NCBI RefSeq assembly: GCF_000092065.1
Contig: NC_009366.1
Coordinates: forward strand, 474,964-538,963
Reading direction: 5' to 3'
Length of the DNA: 64,000 nucleotides
From: Ostreococcus lucimarinus CCE9901
Lineage: Eukaryota; Chlorophyta; Mamiellophyceae; Mamiellales; Bathycoccaceae
The first letter of the stretch is position 1. Each line of letters opens with the position of its first letter. The notes beneath the pieces are model-generated. The model saw only the letters and a list, made by a program, of their open reading frames with translations. It was not told the DNA's origin and searched no databases. The position numbers were made by a program, and so were the translations under genes. Positions 44,503 to 52,578 of this stretch are shown one piece after another.

Positions 44503-45600
44503 TCACAGCGGCTTGACAAGGAGCGTGTTCGGTGCTTTCATCGACATCGCGAGCCCCCCTCTGCGGTAATCGGCGACGAGCGATCTGAAAGCTCGCTGTG
44601 TGGCGTCGATCGTTGCGCGCTCGAGGCGAAAACAGTTTGCTTGCGTGAAGACGTCGATTTTCATTTCCGTGAATTCGCCGGTATCGTTCAACGTGGGAAA
44701 GTACGCGTATCGCAAATCGGCGTTGTATGTTTTCGATGGAAAGCCTGCGTGATCGCCTATGCCTTCGTAATCGTTGAGAAGTTCTCCGCACCCAAAGAGT
44801 ATGAGTCGACGTTTGTAGAGCTCGGCGCTACGCGCGTGATGGCTCGAGTGTCCATGTACGAAGTGCGCACCAGCGTCAATCAGTCGGCGACAGACCATTC
44901 GCGTCTCCGGCTCAATCGAATACCCCCAATTGCCGCCGGCGTGCAGCGAGACGATTTTGATCGGCACGTCTGTGCGTTCGATTTCACGAGCGACTCGATT
45001 CAAGTCGTGTTCGTCTAGAATGAGAGCCAAACCCGCGGCGTTCCTTCGAGCCTGCCACGAAACCGGTACTCCTGAGTTTTCAAGACACAATCCAAATACC
45101 GCGGTGTCGGCAACAATCTTCGGTTCGAACGCCTGAAGGTCGTTTCGTCCTGCGCCCACTCGAGACGCTGAATCAATCGCGTCGAGTGTATCGATCAGTC
45201 CTTTGATGCCAAAGTCCAGTGTGTGATTGTTTGCCAGCGTCAGCACATCGACGCGCAAAGTTGCCAAGACATCGAGACAGTTTTCCTTCGACGCGCGATA
45301 ACACACTCCTTTACGCGGCCAAAACTCATCGTTCGTTGTCACTGACGTTTCCAAGTTTACGACGCTTAAGTCGATGGGCTCTCGCGAACGAAGAGCAGGA
45401 AGCAGGTCGCCGAGCAGTTCCTTCGCCGTCCAGGTTGGTTTACGCTGTATCGCGCACTTCTTCATCGCGAGGCGTACGTAGTCGTTGGCGTGCGTACAAC
45501 AAGATTCGCGTAGCGAGGCGTTTCGCAGCGGATTCGGAAGAACTTGATCCACGCCGCGCGCTAGCATGAGATCCCCGGCGAAAAAGAATTGCTTGGTCAT
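44503..45600 (-). CDS. CapA-like metallophosphoesterase-fold protein
   Basis: The fold and motifs are those of the CapA/PgsA family known from bacterial poly-gamma-glutamate synthesis loci: FFAGDLMLARGVDQVL (metal-binding D), VVNLETSVT (NxE), LTLANNHTLDFGIKGLIDTL (NNH-x2-D), IVSLHAGGNWGY (H-x-G-x-E/N) and HGHSSHHARSAELYKRRLI (GHxxH). Nearly the whole 365-residue protein is the domain, without a targeting leader: it starts MTKQFFFAGD. Genuine polyglutamate synthesis would need CapB/CapC partners, none of which are nearby. Similar proteins occur sporadically in algae and fungi. Bacterial origin by transfer is plausible but not shown. Confidence 0.88.
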   Translation of the reverse strand: MTKQFFFAGDLMLARGVDQVLPNPLRNASLRESCCTHANDYVRLAMKKCAIQRKPTWTAKELLGDLLPALRSREPIDLSVVNLETSVTTNDEFWPRKGVCYRASKENCLDVLATLRVDVLTLANNHTLDFGIKGLIDTLDAIDSASRVGAGRNDLQAFEPKIVADTAVFGLCLENSGVPVSWQARRNAAGLALILDEHDLNRVAREIERTDVPIKIVSLHAGGNWGYSIEPETRMVCRRLIDAGAHFVHGHSSHHARSAELYKRRLILFGCGELLNDYEGIGDHAGFPSKTYNADLRYAYFPTLNDTGEFTEMKIDVFTQANCFRLERATIDATQRAFRSLVADYRRGGLAMSMKAPNTLLVKPL

Positions 45601-45670
45601 ACGTCGCGTTCTGAAGCATCGGCTGTTCTCTTAATACATGTCTCTGCGAACGACGCGAACTCACGCGAAA

Positions 45671-48514
45671 TCACGATTCGCCCGCAAACATGTTGAAGGC
45701 TCCTTTTGACAGCAGGTCGCTCTTGTAAGCCCCTTGCGCCAACACCTTCTTCGGTTTTCCGCTCGCCGTGTACTTTTTGAGCCACTGAGGAACTGAATCG
45801 ACGACTATCAAAACGTCCGTATACCCCGCCGACAGCGCGTGCTGCGCGGCGATCTCCGAGCGCTCGTCCGGCGACTCGTCGCCGACGAAAATCAGCGACT
45901 GTGCCTTATCGGCTGCGATGGATGCCAAAGCTTGCGCGAACGCGTCTTTGCCGACAATCGCGTACGTCGGCGAGAGCTTTGATCCTTCCGCTCGACGTAA
46001 AGGGACGTTAATGACGCCGTTGACCGATTCCATATTGAAAGCGTATGGGTTACGCACGTCGATCACCATCGATGATTTGGAAAGTAAACGCTGCACGGCG
46101 TCGTCGACGGAAATTGCCGTCAACGCGATGGCGCCTGAATCGCTCATCGGCGCCGAGAGCAACCAAATCTGATTCGTGACATCATACGCCGATGGATCCG
46201 CCCACTGACTCTTCTCGCTTTCGACGTTGTAAAAGTAAAGCCGATCGAACCTATCAAACGCCACTTTCCACGCGCTATTCGCGTTTGAATTCACCAGATG
46301 CTCCTCGAGTGCTTTCAAGTGGGCAATTTGCGCCGCTTTTCGCTCTTCCGCAAGACCTCCAACGACGGGAAGCTCGGCACCGACGCACGACGTACCAGAT
46401 GCACCGACCACCACGTCCAATTTCCATTCTTGTAAACGCTTTTTGCCGCCAGGTGTATACTCCTTCACCCAGCCATCGTACCCCCCATCGACAACAACGA
46501 CGTTTTCGTACCCGCGATCGATCAGCGCGTCCATGCAGCCGCACCGTTCGGGGTCATCCAACCCATTCGCTTCAATTTGACGCCCCCCGAGAAGCACTAC
46601 TGCAGCGTCTTTGTTTGGAAACTTTGAGGTGAAAACTTCAAGGAACTCTTGCGCATTTGTCGTGTACGTGTACGCAAGTGGTTTTCCTTCGATATTTACG
46701 AGAGGAATGTTCAAAGCGCCCGAAATGCTCTCGCGCCGAAACGATTTGACGTCACGAACGTCGATGACCGAGCACACGCCGGCTTTGAACGCGTCGAAAG
46801 CTTCTTCCACCGAAACCGTCATCCAGCGCTTGGACGATGGAGACTCTGGAATCGATTTTGACTGGATGCCTTCACTAGTCACCGTGAGTCGTCTTTCGGT
46901 CGATTCAAGTTCACGCTTCTCTCTGGCGCGCTTCATCGTCGCTTCGAGAAGCAATCTCCGCGCCTCTATGCTCTCTGGGCTCGCCTTGTTGATACGCATT
47001 TCTGCCGCGCGCGCGCGTCTCACTTCCTCGCGTTTCTTCATCGTCTTGCGCCAGTTATCCTTCGCCTCCATCGCCTCGCGCTCTTCATCCGTCAAGTCTT
47101 CCGGATTCTTTTGCCACTTCATGTACTCGATGGAGAGCTTTTGCGTCATCATGTACTGCTGCTGCTGTGCCAACTCCGTTGCCGCGTCAAACACACTTTG
47201 TGGGGAAATTGAAGCCCCTCGCACGACTTCTTTTGGCGTGTGATAGCGCCAGAGCGAGGAGTCATCGCCGACGTTTCCGAACAAGTCCTCCTCGCCCCCC
47301 AACGACATCTTTCGAATCAAAAACTCGCAACGCTCCCTGACGTCGACCTCGCACATCCAACGTGATACGGCGTCGTCGTATACTTTGGCCCGCGCGGCAC
47401 CAAAAAAGTCTAACGGCTGACCCGGGAACGCATTGACTAGACGCGCTGTGGCGTCTGGAGACCAGTCCACTTCGTCCTTGAAAAGTGCGTGCACGATGTC
47501 ACAGATATCGTCTCGACTAGGATTCCAGTACCACTTATCCATTCTTCCATCGCGCAACAATGGCGCGTAGACCGTTGATAAGTCGTTTCCTGTAACGATG
47601 ATCGGCACGCGCGCAGTTTGCAAATTTTTGCCATCTTCGCCGCGATCTTCGCCAAGACTGACGAGTTCTGGGTGATCACACAAATTCATTAGCGTGCCAC
47701 ACACGGTTTGGTTATTCACCGTGTGCTGCGTGTCCTTGAACCATCCAATACCAGCATCGACGTCGTTGATGATTAAACAGCTCATCACCCCCGTGCGTCG
47801 CAAAATTTCTCCTGCGCGCTTGTATCGCTCGCGAATCAACCGCCCTGGCGCGCCGGCGTTTTCGTCCTCCAACTCACCAGCGCTCGTGATGATCGGCGTC
47901 ACACCCATGGCTTTACACGCAAGTTCCAAATTAAACGATTTCCCGCAACCCTTGCCGCCCCAAACACCCAAAATCAGCGGGGTGTTAGGCGGTTGAACCA
48001 CGACTCCGGCTTCGTTTGTCATCTCTCGCACGTGTCGCAAGCCGCCGCCAAATAAAAAGTTCTTCACCAAGTGCCCGCTCACCTTCTCCATGAAAGCCGG
48101 TGGACAGTGGTAATCGCCGACTAAATTTTTAAACTTTCTAGCCTCTTGATACCGGTACCGAAGCTCGCCGCTCGCGATGTCGGAATCAGCGCCGAGTTGA
48201 AACTCGCCAGTGGCGTTGCGCGTGAAGACGTCGTCCACTACACCTTGTCGGGCGCCGACGTTTGTATTCGTGTTCCCGGTGTCGTTCTTCCCGAGCTCCA
48301 CGAGATAATCGCGCCCAATATTCTTCTGCGTCTTTTCACGCGCCGTCCAAGACGATGGACGGCGCGGACGACCACTCGACGACGTCCCGGAAGATGACGC
48401 CACGAGCGTCGACGAGCGTCGACGACGGACGCTCGACGGACGACAGGGACGACACGAGCGATCGACGTCCGGGGTTGATATCGCTCGTCCCACGGCGCAG
48501 ACTTTGCACGCCAT
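45671..48514 (-). CDS. Rubisco-activase-like AAA+ / rhodanese / WW / rhodanese fusion
   Basis: The 947-residue protein begins with a ~60-residue Ser/Arg-rich, probably plastid-targeting leader. An AAA+ domain of Rubisco-activase type follows: Walker A GGKGCGKS (186-193; activase has GGKGQGKS), NDVDAGIGW as Walker B (~250), NNQTVCGTLMNL (~267) and ARVPIIVTGNDLSTVYAPLL then RDGRMDKWYWNP (~301-332), nearly identical to activase's VTGNDFSTLYAPLIRDGRM. A charged coiled coil (~450-545) leads to rhodanese domain 1 (~565-690), a WW domain (W749...W771, P774) and rhodanese domain 2 (~800-915). Neither rhodanese has the catalytic Cys. Probably remodels or docks to a stromal target; not necessarily Rubisco. 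The Met at 48514 is preferred over an Arg/Ser-rich extension to 48757. Confidence 0.88.
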   Translation of the reverse strand: MACKVCAVGRAISTPDVDRSCRPCRPSSVRRRRSSTLVASSSGTSSSGRPRRPSSWTAREKTQKNIGRDYLVELGKNDTGNTNTNVGARQGVVDDVFTRNATGEFQLGADSDIASGELRYRYQEARKFKNLVGDYHCPPAFMEKVSGHLVKNFLFGGGLRHVREMTNEAGVVVQPPNTPLILGVWGGKGCGKSFNLELACKAMGVTPIITSAGELEDENAGAPGRLIRERYKRAGEILRRTGVMSCLIINDVDAGIGWFKDTQHTVNNQTVCGTLMNLCDHPELVSLGEDRGEDGKNLQTARVPIIVTGNDLSTVYAPLLRDGRMDKWYWNPSRDDICDIVHALFKDEVDWSPDATARLVNAFPGQPLDFFGAARAKVYDDAVSRWMCEVDVRERCEFLIRKMSLGGEEDLFGNVGDDSSLWRYHTPKEVVRGASISPQSVFDAATELAQQQQYMMTQKLSIEYMKWQKNPEDLTDEEREAMEAKDNWRKTMKKREEVRRARAAEMRINKASPESIEARRLLLEATMKRAREKRELESTERRLTVTSEGIQSKSIPESPSSKRWMTVSVEEAFDAFKAGVCSVIDVRDVKSFRRESISGALNIPLVNIEGKPLAYTYTTNAQEFLEVFTSKFPNKDAAVVLLGGRQIEANGLDDPERCGCMDALIDRGYENVVVVDGGYDGWVKEYTPGGKKRLQEWKLDVVVGASGTSCVGAELPVVGGLAEERKAAQIAHLKALEEHLVNSNANSAWKVAFDRFDRLYFYNVESEKSQWADPSAYDVTNQIWLLSAPMSDSGAIALTAISVDDAVQRLLSKSSMVIDVRNPYAFNMESVNGVINVPLRRAEGSKLSPTYAIVGKDAFAQALASIAADKAQSLIFVGDESPDERSEIAAQHALSAGYTDVLIVVDSVPQWLKKYTASGKPKKVLAQGAYKSDLLSKGAFNMFAGES

Positions 48515-48689
48515 CGCGGCCTGCGCGTCGGAGACTGACGCGACGCTTGACGACGCTTTATCCAGAGAGCCAACACCGGGAACGCGGCAGCCAGGCTTTC
48601 GGCGCGTCGGTCGCGCGAGGAGCAGGACTGGAGACGAGGAAGAGGCGACGAGTATACATTTAGCGTTCTTTAATTCGCAGCGTCTACGT

Positions 48690-50948
48690 CTACGATCTCG
48701 AGACGTAGCGGTTGCCCTCGAGCGTGAAGGTGGGTTTGGTGACGATGATGGTCTCATCGGTGTCGTCGTCGATCAAGGCAAAGTACGTCGATACCAATTC
48801 CGCCAAGCAACGGTGGAAGAGGTCGTTGGCGCGCCAGTCGCGCGCGGCGCCGAAACACGACACGCAGTCTTCGTGCGCCGCTTTCAAAGCATCACGCCAT
48901 TCGCGTTGAAACGCGACGAGTGCGTCACGAATGACGAGTGCATCAATGCTCGCGCCTTCACCGCTCCGACGGCGTCGCGAAATCGTCGTAATTCTCGGGA
49001 AGCGCTCCGCCAACGCGTGCGACACAAACGCTTTGGACTCTTCGATGAGTTTTTCTTCAAAGAAGTGCAGACTCGCGAGTTCTGTGGCGAGTTCGTCATC
49101 CTCAGCGCATCTCTCGACACCGTCATCATCGTTGAGATTCGTCAAAGAGCTTAACGTCGAGCAGATGTGATCGTACGACTTTACCAAATACGCGCTTCGC
49201 GAGCGAGGCGACGCCTTGAGCGAAGCGCACAGCTTACTCGTAACACAGTCGTACATCGACCGTCGCAAACGATCGAGAAACAAATCAACCTGATTCGTAA
49301 CGTTAAGTTCATCCGCAGAAGATGCGCCCATGCGCGAATGTGCCACTGTGGTGAGCGCGAGGACAAAGTTTGCGTATCGCTTCACGATGAAACTCGGCGA
49401 CTCTGGATTGGGCTCGAACGACTCTCGCGTGTCCTCGAGCGACTTGACGTGCGCATCACACGCGTGCTTGAACTTCGGCCAAAGTATCATGTTCAAGTTG
49501 TCGATGTACGCGTCCAGCGCGGGCACTCGGCGACGATTCATCACGCGTCTGTGGGCGTTGTTCACGCGGATGGCAATCAACAGCCCGACGGCGTCGTGCC
49601 CAGACTGCGCAACGCCTTGGGCGACGAAATCGTTGTACGCCATCAGTGGACCGGTGAAAACGATTTCAAACATTTCGCGCTCGCCTTTCCAAAATACTTC
49701 GCAAAACGCATACTCGAACGTCGCGGTGTCTATGAGCAGGCGATGCGCGCTTCGGAACAACTCCTCGTAGGCGTGCGCTTCTTGCCTCACCTTGTCCGAT
49801 TGCCGATGCACCACCAACGGAGGCTCTGTCTCTGCCGCATACATGGCACGCGCGCGATTACCAAGATCAAACAAGCTGTCGCCATTCGTCTCATCAGTCT
49901 TGGACGCACTAGAAGACGCCGGCGACGACGTGATGCCCGCGAACATTCCAGCCAAGGCGTTCGCCGCCGCCGACGCGACGTCGGTCGTCGCCGACGTTGT
50001 TGCCGTCGTCGAGGAAGTCGTGCGCGTCCTGGATGCGAGCAAAACTCGAGATCTAGGCGCTTTTGTGACGCGCTTGAGCGAATCCAAATACGAAGTCATC
50101 GCCGTTTTCAACACTTTTCCCACGACATCCGCGTAAGTGCTCTTCACCTCCCAATACACCTCTGGTCCTCGCTTACGTAGGAACTCGATCAGAGGCGCGT
50201 GTCTCGCGAGTGAATTTTCTTGAATTAACTGTACGTTCGCGCGTGGCTTCTTCAACGCCGCGAATTCACCGTACAAGAAGGCCCAAGCGCGGTCGACCGC
50301 CTTGACGCGCAGTCGCTCGAGTTCTGGCGCGACGTCGTTTACAGCGCGACCCGCGCCTTTCGATGCGGACACACTGAGATGATCCAACTTCACCTCGAGT
50401 TCGCGAACGCCTTCGACAAATCCCCCGTCACCGCCGACGAAGTCGCCGTTAAACACGGCGTTAATCAGCGACGGCGGTACCGAAAGCGCCTCCACCGCGT
50501 CGCCTAATTTTCGCTCAGCTCGCGCGCGGTTTGCACTTCGCACGCGTAAATCTTCGCTCGAACGCTGTAACTCCCTAATTTCCATCGATATACGCCCTAA
50601 ATCGTCCTGAAACGTCTTCAACGTTTGTTCCATGTCGCTCAATATCCCGTCGCACGCGTGCACTTCGCCTTGCAGTTGCAGTAAATTCTCGCACTCATCC
50701 GCGTGAGCGTCGATCGAGCGACGCTCGACGTCCACGAGTTTCATTTCGATCTCCCTCGCGCGTCGATCGAGGGATTCGAAATCACCATCATCGTCATCCT
50801 CGCCGTGCTCGTCGTCGTTTTCTCGTCGCAACAGCGCTCGAATGACTTCGTGATTGGCGTACCGCAGTAACGATGCCGACGTGGGAGTCAGCGTCGACGT
50901 GTCGTTGACGCCGCGCTCGGGTGCTCGCATCACGCTCGTACGATCCAT
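48690..50948 (-). CDS. VPS52: VPS52 subunit of the GARP/EARP tether
   Basis: VPS52 belongs to the GARP complex, which tethers endosome-derived vesicles at the trans-Golgi network. The N-terminal coiled-coil region is diagnostic: NLLQLQGEVHACDGILSDME then QTLKTFQDDLGRISMEIREL and QRSSEDLRVRSANRARAERK, followed by VPPSLINAVFNGD. The C-terminal helical part includes YEELFRSAHRLLIDTATFEY, EVFWKGEREMFEIVF and GLLIAIRVNNAHRRVMNRRR, then VPALDAYIDNLNMILWPKF, matching VPS52. The ~60-residue N-terminal region is acidic. The length of 752 is near that of plant POK/VPS52 (~700). It is followed after 175 bases by the activase-like gene on the same strand. Confidence 0.92.
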   Translation of the reverse strand: MDRTSVMRAPERGVNDTSTLTPTSASLLRYANHEVIRALLRRENDDEHGEDDDDGDFESLDRRAREIEMKLVDVERRSIDAHADECENLLQLQGEVHACDGILSDMEQTLKTFQDDLGRISMEIRELQRSSEDLRVRSANRARAERKLGDAVEALSVPPSLINAVFNGDFVGGDGGFVEGVRELEVKLDHLSVSASKGAGRAVNDVAPELERLRVKAVDRAWAFLYGEFAALKKPRANVQLIQENSLARHAPLIEFLRKRGPEVYWEVKSTYADVVGKVLKTAMTSYLDSLKRVTKAPRSRVLLASRTRTTSSTTATTSATTDVASAAANALAGMFAGITSSPASSSASKTDETNGDSLFDLGNRARAMYAAETEPPLVVHRQSDKVRQEAHAYEELFRSAHRLLIDTATFEYAFCEVFWKGEREMFEIVFTGPLMAYNDFVAQGVAQSGHDAVGLLIAIRVNNAHRRVMNRRRVPALDAYIDNLNMILWPKFKHACDAHVKSLEDTRESFEPNPESPSFIVKRYANFVLALTTVAHSRMGASSADELNVTNQVDLFLDRLRRSMYDCVTSKLCASLKASPRSRSAYLVKSYDHICSTLSSLTNLNDDDGVERCAEDDELATELASLHFFEEKLIEESKAFVSHALAERFPRITTISRRRRSGEGASIDALVIRDALVAFQREWRDALKAAHEDCVSCFGAARDWRANDLFHRCLAELVSTYFALIDDDTDETIIVTKPTFTLEGNRYVSRS

Positions 50949-51068
50949 AGCGATATACGCGCACTCGCGTCGTGCGAGACGCTCGAACCAGAACGCGCGC
51001 CCTGTTTTGAGGCGTCGATGCAGATGTCTAATACTTTACACTTTCGGGCTACTACGTGAGAAGTTTCC

Positions 51069-51737
51069 TTACTCTTTTTCTACGGGCGCGGGCGCGACTT
51101 TCTTCTTCGCCTTCCCCGATGGCTTTGAATTCTTCGCCGCCGCCGCGTTCGTCGGTTTGCCCTTTGAAGAAGTCTTCTTCGCCTTGCCTTTCCTCTTACC
51201 TTTCGCCGGCGGCGCCTCGCCTCGCGCCTGGCTCAGGCGAAAGCGACGAATCTTTGCCGCCACCCCGTCCAACTCTTCGACTTCATCGTGAAAGTCATCC
51301 AACGTATCGCGATCCGCTTGTCTGGCGATTCGTTCGTTCAAGAGGGAAGGAATGTAGCCAAAGTTGCGGTTTCTCAGCAAGTCCTTGAAAGGTTTTTCGC
51401 CGTGCACCATGCGATGCCAGTTTATGTTGCGTCCAATCTCGCCCCCCGCGCCCGCACACCTGCGGCAGTTCACCGCTCCCTTGCCTTGACAAAACATGCA
51501 CTGAAATGTCTCAATCTTCGCGTTCAACGTCGCGAAATCACCTCGATCCTCCGGCTTTTGCAACTTGCCAGTGGCTTTGCAGTGCTCGCAGCGCATCGTC
51601 TTCGCGCCGCCGCAGAGCGTGCACGTTCGGTGTAACCAGTGCGCGCCGGACTCGCGCGCGGCTGCGATGACGGTGCCGACGAAGCATACCTGCGCGCACA
51701 CGCCCAGGATGCCCTTGATGTCGTCTTCACCACCCAT
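51069..51737 (-). CDS. DnaJ-type Cys-rich zinc-finger protein (BSD2-like)
   Basis: Two pairs of C-x2-C-x-G-x motifs form a DnaJ-type zinc domain without a J-domain: CTLCGGAKTMRCEHCKATGK and CMFCQGKGAVNCRRCAGAGG (~residues 38-105). Such stand-alone domains occur in BSD2 and other plastid chaperone-like proteins. A single hydrophobic stretch (GILGVCAQVCFVGTVIAAAR) at residues 9-28 may be a membrane anchor or part of a targeting sequence. The C-terminal ~60 residues are a Lys/Ala/Pro-rich basic tail. Length 222. The PWI-domain gene is divergent with 102 bases between starts. Confidence 0.8.
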   Translation of the reverse strand: MGGEDDIKGILGVCAQVCFVGTVIAAARESGAHWLHRTCTLCGGAKTMRCEHCKATGKLQKPEDRGDFATLNAKIETFQCMFCQGKGAVNCRRCAGAGGEIGRNINWHRMVHGEKPFKDLLRNRNFGYIPSLLNERIARQADRDTLDDFHDEVEELDGVAAKIRRFRLSQARGEAPPAKGKRKGKAKKTSSKGKPTNAAAAKNSKPSGKAKKKVAPAPVEKE

Positions 51738-51839
51738 CGATGTCGGCGTCGGGCGTCAGGTTATGCGGTGTAGTGAGGGTTGAGATTTTCTCCGCACTTC
51801 CGCACTCGCGCGCGCTCGAGTCTTTACGCGACGAGCCGC

Positions 51840-52469
51840 ATGAGCACGTACAGACAACCGTTCAGCCGCGGTGCCGCGGCGTTCGGGAAACGACCGAGCA
51901 GCTCATCGAGCGCCAACGCCAAGCTCGCCGAGGCGCTCAAGGTGAAAATTGACATCGACAAGGTTGATTTAGAAGTCATCAAACCGTGGATCTCGCGCGA
52001 GATCACCGCGCTGTTGGGGGTGGAGGACGAAGTTTTGATCGGCATGATCGAGGTGTTGCTAGAAGAGTGCAAGATTCACAAGAATGGCGCACACATGTAC
52101 GCGCAGTTGGAGTCGTTTCTCGAAAAGCAAACCGAAACGTTTTGCGTGCAACTGTGGGAGCTCTTGGCGAGCGCACAGGCGAACGCGGGCAAACACGGAG
52201 AGAAAGGCGTGCCATCGAAATTCATGAAGGATACCGAGGCGCAGCGCAAGCGCGAGGACGAGGCGTACGAGCGCATGAAGAAAAATCAGGAACGCGGTCG
52301 CGACGGTCGACGTTCGCAGCAGAAACCGTATGACCGGCCGCCGCGACGACATAGCAGAGATAGGGTAGGACGCGGCCAAGAGAGGCGACGGGATTCTAGA
52401 AGTCCGCCGCGGCGACGGTCGCGGTGGGGCGCCGACGGTGAGCGGAGCGACGGCAGCGACGACGCGTGA
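51840..52469 (+). CDS. PWI-domain splicing protein (SRm160/SRRM1-like)
   Basis: The PWI domain (~residues 25-115) has KVDLEVIKPWISREITALLG with the namesake Pro-Trp-Ile, then GMIEVLLEECKIHKNGAHMY and LWELLASAQAN. This domain binds nucleic acid and marks SRm160-type splicing coactivators and Prp3. A short Arg/Ser/Asp-rich tail (RRDSRSPPRRRSRWGADGER) resembles a miniature RS domain. The 209-residue protein is far shorter than animal SRRM1 but similar to compact algal versions. The Met at 51840 precedes MSTYRQPFSRGAAAFGKR. Convergent with the M3 peptidase. Confidence 0.9.
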   Translation: MSTYRQPFSRGAAAFGKRPSSSSSANAKLAEALKVKIDIDKVDLEVIKPWISREITALLGVEDEVLIGMIEVLLEECKIHKNGAHMYAQLESFLEKQTETFCVQLWELLASAQANAGKHGEKGVPSKFMKDTEAQRKREDEAYERMKKNQERGRDGRRSQQKPYDRPPRRHSRDRVGRGQERRRDSRSPPRRRSRWGADGERSDGSDDA

Positions 52470-52578
52470 AGGAGGCGAGACACTCATCGAGGTTGAACCG
52501 CGGCAAAACTCAAGATGGAGAAAATTTGTAAAATGTTGAATTCATTATTTCATCAAGTTCATCGCGCACGAGTACAAT

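Noticed and set aside
26656-51000. A trafficking gene cluster (RAB3GAP1, VPS33, PATROL1-like, VPS52)
   Set aside because: Four such genes among about seventeen in 24 kb are spread on different promoters with unrelated genes between; more likely coincidence.
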